NCBI GenBank assembly: GCA_949298505.1 | Contig: CASFWW010000038.1 | Location: 1-64,000, forward strand | Reading direction: 5' to 3' | DNA: 64,000 nt | Source of the DNA: Ornithoclostridium sp949298505 | Lineage (GTDB): Bacteria; Bacillota; Clostridia; Christensenellales; UBA3700 | Part shown: positions 58,911-64,000 of the stretch, piece after piece | How positions within the stretch are numbered: the stretch's first letter is position 1 | Layout: each line of letters begins with the position of its first letter | Notes under the pieces: generated by a model | Databases searched by the model: none | Told to the model about the DNA's origin: nothing | The model's input: only the letters and a program-made list of their open reading frames with translations | Made by a program: the position numbers and the translations under genes

Positions 58911-60146
58911 ATGAAAAAAAGATACATGTCAATATTCGCGATAGCGGTTGTTGCCGTCATCCTTTGCACGGTGTTCATGGGCTGTACTCAGAGCGAAGAG
59001 GATTATTATAACGATATCGCTGAAGACGTCGCTAAATTCAACGAAAAGTACGACGATATCCTCGCAAATCTCAACAAAGCTAATTTCTCCGTTAAGTTCA
59101 GCTTTAACACGCATTACAATGCGGCTCTCACGAGAGGAAGCAGCGACAGTAAGGGCTGGGACAGCTTTGAAAACGCATACAATGACTTTTACGATTCTAT
59201 AGGGAAACAAGATCCCAATATCTTCGACAATATTTTCGGTACAAAGACCGATGCGCAGAAGGCTATTGACGATCTCGGAGTGCAGACCAACGCATGGATG
59301 GATTCGTATACCGAAGTTACTTACATGCAGAACGGCAGCAAGAACTTCTATCTTAAGATCGTTACCTATCCTTCGATCTGGGAGAACTATTACGATTCGT
59401 TCACGGAGGCTCTCGAAGATCCGTCCGTTCTTAGCGCGGGTCTCAGCGGAGACAGCGATAAGATCATGTGGCAGACCGTAGACGAGACGATCAAGAACAA
59501 GAGCGAATACGTTCTCAAAGTCGAAAACGGCGTCTATAACGGCGTTGAGTATGACGGCATCGAAGAGTTGTCCGCCATCGTAGGCATCGTTACGGGTGAA
59601 ATGCCTGTGGACGACTGCTATACGTTCACCAACGGCAACAAGATCTATACCCACGTTATGCAGGCTCAGTATATCACCGCTTACAAACTGGGAGAACAGG
59701 GAGACGTATCCTTCGGTGAGACAGCAGCTCCTGAATACGGTACAGAAGAGTGGAAAGAATTCCTGGCTTCGTTCCCTGAGACCATCAAGTCATGGAATCT
59801 CAAGGCTGAGGAGATTTTCAGAAACAATCTGCTCGGTATGAGCGAAGATCTCCGCGTAGGCAGATCTGAAAACGTTGACGGTAAGTACTGGAGCGGTTTC
59901 GGAGAAGATATCGTTTACAACTGGGAAAATGTAGGCGCGTTGAAGATAACCCGTTATACCTACAACTACAGCAAGAGCAAATCCAGACTCGATCAGATAG
60001 ACTTCTATACAGAATACGTAAAGCCGTACTATACTGAGAAGAGCGCCGCGGATTCGACTCTGGAGCTGAAAGGCGACGTTTATTACAACTCTCACATCGT
60101 TGCGGATTTCGTTTACTCTGACAGTGCGATAACTTTCCCCCAATGA
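58911..60146 (+). CDS. Lipoprotein of unknown function in the glucuronate operon
   Basis: 411 residues from ATG 58911 with AGGAGG 10 nt upstream, 4 nt after the transporter stop. Signal KKRYMSIFAIAVVAVILCT and lipobox VFMGC, so anchored on the outer face of the membrane. The mature part is rich in Asn, Asp, Tyr and Ser, with aromatic-rich strands (e.g. YSKSKSRLDQIDFYTEYVKPYY), and no known domain. GPH symporters need no binding protein, so a separate role (capturing or trimming a glycoside) is possible. A strong terminator ends the operon just after it. Confidence 0.78.
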   Translation: MKKRYMSIFAIAVVAVILCTVFMGCTQSEEDYYNDIAEDVAKFNEKYDDILANLNKANFSVKFSFNTHYNAALTRGSSDSKGWDSFENAYNDFYDSIGKQDPNIFDNIFGTKTDAQKAIDDLGVQTNAWMDSYTEVTYMQNGSKNFYLKIVTYPSIWENYYDSFTEALEDPSVLSAGLSGDSDKIMWQTVDETIKNKSEYVLKVENGVYNGVEYDGIEELSAIVGIVTGEMPVDDCYTFTNGNKIYTHVMQAQYITAYKLGEQGDVSFGETAAPEYGTEEWKEFLASFPETIKSWNLKAEEIFRNNLLGMSEDLRVGRSENVDGKYWSGFGEDIVYNWENVGALKITRYTYNYSKSKSRLDQIDFYTEYVKPYYTEKSAADSTLELKGDVYYNSHIVADFVYSDSAITFPQ

Positions 60147-60167
60147 CCTGATGACATTAAAAAGACT

Positions 60168-60198
60168 AAGGAGCGTATATCGCTCCTTCTTTTTTTAT
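60168..60198 (+). terminator. Terminator of the glucuronate operon
   Basis: AAGGAGCG / CGCTCCTT with TATAT loop, then CTTTTTTT. Confidence 0.9.
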
Positions 60199-60225
60199 TT
60201 TTTGCGTCAGCAAAGGATAATCTTA

Positions 60226-60253
60226 TTGATTTTAGGCTTAAATGGTTTATAAT
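60226..60253 (+). promoter_or_regulatory. Promoter of the copper ATPase gene
   Basis: TTGATT (60226-60231), 16-bp spacer, TATAAT (60248-60253). I see no clear CopY- or CsoR-type operator. Confidence 0.65.
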
Positions 60254-60294
60254 GATATTGAAATTTCTGCATGAACTAAACATGAAGGAGAAAA

Positions 60295-62808
60295 ATGAAA
60301 AACGTTATTTTCAATATAGACGGTATGAGCTGCGTAGTGTGCAGCGGCAGTTGCAAAAAAGCGCTTTTAGCCCTGGACGGAGTAAAGCGCGCCGACGTAA
60401 ATTTCGCAAGCGGCAAAGCCGTTGTGGAATACGACGAAAACAGGCTGACAGAAGACGACCTTGCCGCCGCGGTATTAAAGGCGGGATATACTCCGCGTTT
60501 TGAGAAAAAGAAAGAGGAAGCAAAAGGCGTGGACAAAGATCTCGTCGTCACTCTGACAAGAGTCGCGTTTGCCGCCGCGCTTTTGCTGTGGTCTATGCTC
60601 CCTATGCTGGGAGTGCCGTATCCTTCGGCAATATCACCCGAGGGCAATCCGTTTGTCTACGCGCTCGTGCAGATAATTCTGTGCGTACCCGTGATGGCGC
60701 TCAGCTACAAGATATATCTGAGAGGCTACCGCAACCTTTTCAGACTTGATCCGAATATGGACTCCCTCGTCGCGGTCAGCACGACGGCGGCGTTCGTATA
60801 CAGCGTTTACGGGTTTGTTCTCATATGCGGCGGGGACGTTCACGCGGCGCACAATCTGTATTTTGAATCCGCGGCGGTGATACTCGCGCTGATATCACTC
60901 GGGAAATATCTTGAAGGGCGCGCTCTGAAAAAGACGGGTAAAGCTATCGAAGAACTGACGAGTCTCGCCCCTGATTTCGCTTTGGTCTTAAGGGACGGAG
61001 AATTCGTACGCATACCGTCGGCAGAGGTGGTCGCGGGAGATACCGTAAGAGTTGCGGCGGGCGAAAGTTTTTGCGCAGACGGAGTGATAACAAAGGGCTC
61101 TTCCGCGGTGCAGGAAAGCATGATAACGGGCGAAAGTCTGCCTGTCGACAAGACGGTGGGCGACAGCGTTATAGGCGGAACCGTGAACGGCAACGGCGTT
61201 ATAGAGTTCAAAGCCACGGGAGTAGGCGCGGACACTATGCTGTCTAAGATAATAACTCTGGTAGAAAACGCGCAGAATTCGCGCGCGCCGATAGCAAAAC
61301 TCGCGGATAAAGTCGCAAAAGTTTTCGTGCCCGCGGTCATGGCGATAGCCGTTATAGCGAGCGTCGCGTGGGCTGTCGCGGGGCAGGATTCCGCTTTCGT
61401 CATAAAGATATTCGTATCCGTGCTTACGATAGCTTGTCCGTGCGCGCTTGGCTTAGCGACTCCGACGGCTATAATAACGGGAAGCGGCAGCGGCGCGAAA
61501 CTGGGGATACTTTTCAAGAACGCGGAAGCGCTCGAACGCACTTCAAAGGTGAACGCGGTCGTGTTCGATAAGACAGGCACGATAACGGAAGGCGTGCCGA
61601 GGGTCGTTAAAATTTATTCGGCCGACGGAGACGAAGACGCGCTGTTATCGTTGTGCGCTTGTGTAGAAAGCGTAAGCGAACATCCGCTTGCTAAGGCTGT
61701 TACAGACCGCGCTAAAGAAGCGGGGCTTGAAATAAAGACGGCAGAAAAAGTCGAAAATCTCAGCGGATACGGATTGAAGGCTACTGTAAACGGAAACGCC
61801 GTGCTTTGCGGAAAGAGCGCGCTTCTGACAGAGAACGGAGCGGATATAAAAGTTATAGAAAGTTATCTTAAAGACTGCTACGACAACGGTTACAGCGTTA
61901 TAGCCGTCGCGGAAAACGGAATAGCGAAAGGCTGCATCGCGCTTGCCGACGGAGTCAAACAGAATGCGGCTGAAGCGGTGCATGCTCTGAAAAAAGACGG
62001 GATAAAAACGGTCATGCTTACGGGCGACAACGCAAAAGCGGCGGCTTATATCGCGGCGCAGGTCGGCATAGACGAGGTGATAAGCGAAGTTCTTCCCGAA
62101 GGAAAAGCGGACAAGATAAAACAGCTGAAAGAAGGCGGCGCCCGCGTAGCTATGGTCGGGGACGGCATAAACGACGCTCCCGCGCTTACAGAGGCGGACG
62201 TAGGCATTGCGGTCGGAGAGGGAAGCGACGTGGCTATCGAAAGCTCGGACGTCGTGCTCGTCGGCGGAGACGTCCGCGCAGTTGCCGACTCCGTAGAGCT
62301 GGGCAGGGCGACTTTAAGAAACGTAAAGGAAAACCTGTTCTGGGCATTTATATACAACATTCTGGGAATACCGTTCGCATGCGGCGTGGTTTACGCTTTG
62401 GGCGGAGCTCTTCTCAATCCGATGATAGCGGGGCTTGCGATGAGCTGTTCGTCGGTATGCGTCGTGTTGAACGCGCTCAGACTTGCGTATTTTAAACCCA
62501 AACGCTTGAAAAATGCGGCGAAAAATGAGATAATAGACGAAAAAGAACAAAACGGCGGGTCGGTCTGCTCGGCAGGCTGTCCGCTTGAAAAGGATAGCGT
62601 TATGAAAAACGAAATAAAAGTAAACGGTATGATGTGCGCTCATTGCGAAGCGAGAGTTACAAAGGCGGTCACGGCGCTCGACGGCGTTAAAAGCTGCGTT
62701 GCCAGCGCAGCAGAAGGCACGGTAAAAGTCGAATACGACGAAAGAAAAGTCAGCCTCAATGCGATAAAAGACGCGATAAAAGCTCAGGATTACGAGGTGC
62801 TGGACTGA
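60295..62808 (+). CDS. copA: Copper-translocating P-type ATPase with N- and C-terminal metal-binding domains
   Basis: 837 residues; AAGGAG upstream. P1B ATPase that exports Cu(I). N-terminal heavy-metal-associated domain with the CxxC site MSCVVCSGSC (13-16), eight membrane helices, the phosphatase loop QESMITGESLPVDK, the ion site CPC (SVLTIACPCALGLATP, about 381) and the phosphorylation site FDKTGTITEG (about 425), then HPLAKAV and GDGINDAPAL. Residues 770-837 form a second HMA domain with MMCAHCEA (CxxC about 781-784), an arrangement less usual than two N-terminal copies. It is joined by a linker with CSAGC. Its stop overlaps the DAHP synthase start. Confidence 0.95.
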   Translation: MKNVIFNIDGMSCVVCSGSCKKALLALDGVKRADVNFASGKAVVEYDENRLTEDDLAAAVLKAGYTPRFEKKKEEAKGVDKDLVVTLTRVAFAAALLLWSMLPMLGVPYPSAISPEGNPFVYALVQIILCVPVMALSYKIYLRGYRNLFRLDPNMDSLVAVSTTAAFVYSVYGFVLICGGDVHAAHNLYFESAAVILALISLGKYLEGRALKKTGKAIEELTSLAPDFALVLRDGEFVRIPSAEVVAGDTVRVAAGESFCADGVITKGSSAVQESMITGESLPVDKTVGDSVIGGTVNGNGVIEFKATGVGADTMLSKIITLVENAQNSRAPIAKLADKVAKVFVPAVMAIAVIASVAWAVAGQDSAFVIKIFVSVLTIACPCALGLATPTAIITGSGSGAKLGILFKNAEALERTSKVNAVVFDKTGTITEGVPRVVKIYSADGDEDALLSLCACVESVSEHPLAKAVTDRAKEAGLEIKTAEKVENLSGYGLKATVNGNAVLCGKSALLTENGADIKVIESYLKDCYDNGYSVIAVAENGIAKGCIALADGVKQNAAEAVHALKKDGIKTVMLTGDNAKAAAYIAAQVGIDEVISEVLPEGKADKIKQLKEGGARVAMVGDGINDAPALTEADVGIAVGEGSDVAIESSDVVLVGGDVRAVADSVELGRATLRNVKENLFWAFIYNILGIPFACGVVYALGGALLNPMIAGLAMSCSSVCVVLNALRLAYFKPKRLKNAAKNEIIDEKEQNGGSVCSAGCPLEKDSVMKNEIKVNGMMCAHCEARVTKAVTALDGVKSCVASAAEGTVKVEYDERKVSLNAIKDAIKAQDYEVLD
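62602..62808 (+). CDS. Possible separate CopZ-like chaperone from an internal start in copA
   Basis: ATG 62602 lies in the copA frame, exactly at the beginning of the C-terminal HMA domain, and is preceded by AAAAGGA (62588-62594) 7 nt upstream, a ribosome-binding site as good as those of neighbouring genes. Initiation there would make a free 68-residue HMA protein (MKNEIKVNGMMCAHC...), the size of CopZ. That E. coli makes a free chaperone from its copA gene (by frameshifting) is a known precedent. Whether it happens here is inference. Confidence 0.4.
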   Translation: MKNEIKVNGMMCAHCEARVTKAVTALDGVKSCVASAAEGTVKVEYDERKVSLNAIKDAIKAQDYEVLD

Positions 62809-63836
62809 TGTTTGAAAAGATAAAGACGATAATGAGTTCTGAAGAACTCAAAGCTCTCGTTCCCGTCAGCGCGGAAATAGCAAAGATAAAAGCCGAGCGC
62901 GACAAAGCCGTCATGGACATAATCGCAGGAAGAGACAAACGTTTGCTGATCATAGTAGGTCCGTGCTCCGCGGACAACGAAACGGCGGTATGCGATTACG
63001 TATCCCGCTTGGCAAAACTTGCGGACGAGATAAAGGACAAGATTTTTATAGTGCCCAGGATATACACCAACAAGCCGCGCACTAAGGGCGAAGGGTATAA
63101 GGGCATTATGCACAACCCCGATCCGCATAAGATGGAGACGGACATACAGGCGGGCATAATCGCACTGAGAAAGATGCATTTGAGGGCTATATCCGAAAGC
63201 GGTCTTTCGTCCGCTGACGAAATGCTATATCCCGAAAACCACGTGTATCTCGACGATCTTCTGACCTACGTCGCGGTCGGTGCGCGTTCTTCTGAAAACC
63301 AGCAGCACAGACTGGTCGCAAGCGGCGTCGATATCCCCGTCGGAATAAAGAACCCGATGAACGGAAGCATGCCCGTCACACTCAATTCTATATACGCGGC
63401 GCAGATCCCCAACGAGTTCAAGTACCGCACCTGTCAGGTGAGGACGCAGGGCAATCCCTACGCGCACGCGATACTGCGCGGAAGCGTGGACGTCTACGGC
63501 AACAATATCCCCAACTATCATTACGAGGATCTTATCCGTTTTCACGACATGTATCTCGCGCAGAATCTTAAGAACCCCGCGGTCATCGTGGACAGCAATC
63601 ACAGCAACAGCGGCAAGAATTACCTGGAGCAGATCAGGATAGTCAAAGAGGTCGTGGACAACCTCAGACACTGCGACAAGATACGTTCGCTCGTCAAAGG
63701 CTTCCTTATCGAAAGCTACATAGAGGACGGCGCTCAGCAGCCGGGCGGCGACGAGTACGGCAAGTCGATAACCGACCCGTGCCTCGGATGGGAAAAGACA
63801 AAAGATCTTCTTTTAAGAGTTGCGGATAAACTTTGA
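62808..63836 (+). CDS. aroF: 3-deoxy-7-phosphoheptulonate (DAHP) synthase, type I
   Basis: 342 residues; ATG overlaps the copA stop (TGATG). First step of the shikimate pathway: phosphoenolpyruvate plus erythrose 4-phosphate. Signatures are LLIIVGPCSADN (metal-binding cysteine, about residue 53), the PEP-binding TNKPRTKGEGYKG, GARSSENQQHR, VDSNHSNSGK and the late GGDEYGKSITDPC. Length matches the AroF/G/H type without a fused regulatory domain. No other shikimate gene is adjacent; co-translation with a copper pump is odd. Confidence 0.96.
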   Translation: MFEKIKTIMSSEELKALVPVSAEIAKIKAERDKAVMDIIAGRDKRLLIIVGPCSADNETAVCDYVSRLAKLADEIKDKIFIVPRIYTNKPRTKGEGYKGIMHNPDPHKMETDIQAGIIALRKMHLRAISESGLSSADEMLYPENHVYLDDLLTYVAVGARSSENQQHRLVASGVDIPVGIKNPMNGSMPVTLNSIYAAQIPNEFKYRTCQVRTQGNPYAHAILRGSVDVYGNNIPNYHYEDLIRFHDMYLAQNLKNPAVIVDSNHSNSGKNYLEQIRIVKEVVDNLRHCDKIRSLVKGFLIESYIEDGAQQPGGDEYGKSITDPCLGWEKTKDLLLRVADKL

Positions 63837-63913
63837 GCCGCCGCGTTTTTAAACGCAGAGAAACTTTGGACAAAAGAGGTTTTATTATATATTGATAAAA
63901 TAAATACGTATAT

Positions 63914-63948
63914 AGAAAAAAGAAAACGCGTAAATGCGTTTTCTTTTT
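63914..63948. terminator. Terminator of copA-aroF, probably bidirectional
   Basis: A long stem AAAAAAGAAAACGC / GCGTTTTCTTTTTT with GTAAAT loop. Nothing further is recognisable to the end of the window. Confidence 0.9.
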
Positions 63949-64000
63949 TATGTTTTGCCCGGAAATTTTTGCAGGCGGCAAAAGCGCAAATCCGCGCGCC

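Noticed and set aside
57191..58978. 595-codon open frame on the minus strand
   Set aside because: Antisense to the GPH symporter; low-complexity, charged, no known motif.

Overview
The window looks like a chromosomal segment of an uncultured, strictly anaerobic, Clostridia-type Firmicute, probably from a gut. Three things point that way. The order maf, mreB-like, minD, minE, M50 (SpoIVFB-type) peptidase, radical-SAM pair, rng, rplU, prp, rpmA is a Firmicutes cell-shape/ribosomal neighbourhood. Two separate class III (oxygen-sensitive) ribonucleotide reductases are present. Promoters are close to the sigma-A consensus with GGAGG-type ribosome-binding sites. The order-level placement is inference. 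I see no rRNA, tRNA, CRISPR array, prophage or intact insertion sequence.

Layout. 1-3.3 kb: the end of a frameshifted surface repeat protein, a CoA-dependent acyltransferase-like gene and a low-molecular-weight tyrosine phosphatase that appears leaderless, followed by an IS3-like terminus. 3.5-6.6 kb: nrdD-nrdG with an NrdR box. 7-8.5 kb: Ppx/GppA phosphatase. 8.7-21.3 kb: Sel1-repeat protein, maf, diverged mreB; minD-minE without minC; a 60-residue membrane protein and an M50 protease in the place of spoIVFA-spoIVFB; a ROK kinase; two radical-SAM-associated genes; rng; rplU-prp-rpmA. 21.5-23.6 kb: OGG-type glycosylase, NYN protein, orphan acetolactate synthase small subunit. 23.7-27 kb: a 1095-residue lipoprotein. 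27-32.7 kb: heterodimeric ABC exporter (minus strand) and glutamine-dependent NAD synthetase. 33-38.8 kb: a lipoprotein, a GH38 alpha-mannosidase and a three-gene membrane/LURP-one-like cluster. 39-42.4 kb: a second anaerobic reductase, NrdD with a fused C-terminal redoxin, and a NrdG2-type activase upstream.

43.7-60.2 kb is the most interesting part: one tight run of fourteen plus-strand genes behind a divergent AraC-type regulator. Five genes give a complete D-glucuronate route (UxaC, SDR-type UxuB, UxuA, KdgK, KdgA). They are followed by three Gfo/Idh/MocA oxidoreductases, a small domain plus PHP hydrolase that look like a split CehA/McbA-type protein, a GDPD-like protein, a xylose-isomerase-fold epimerase/hydrolase, a six-hairpin glycosidase-like protein, a GPH-family symporter and a lipoprotein. 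No classical glucuronidase is present, so the oxidoreductase/TIM-barrel module is a candidate unconventional route for releasing glucuronate from an imported glycoside.

60.2-64 kb: a copper-type P-ATPase with metal-binding domains at both ends and a possible internal start for a free CopZ-like chaperone, translationally coupled to DAHP synthase. Many genes overlap by ATGA or TGATG, so translational coupling is common here.
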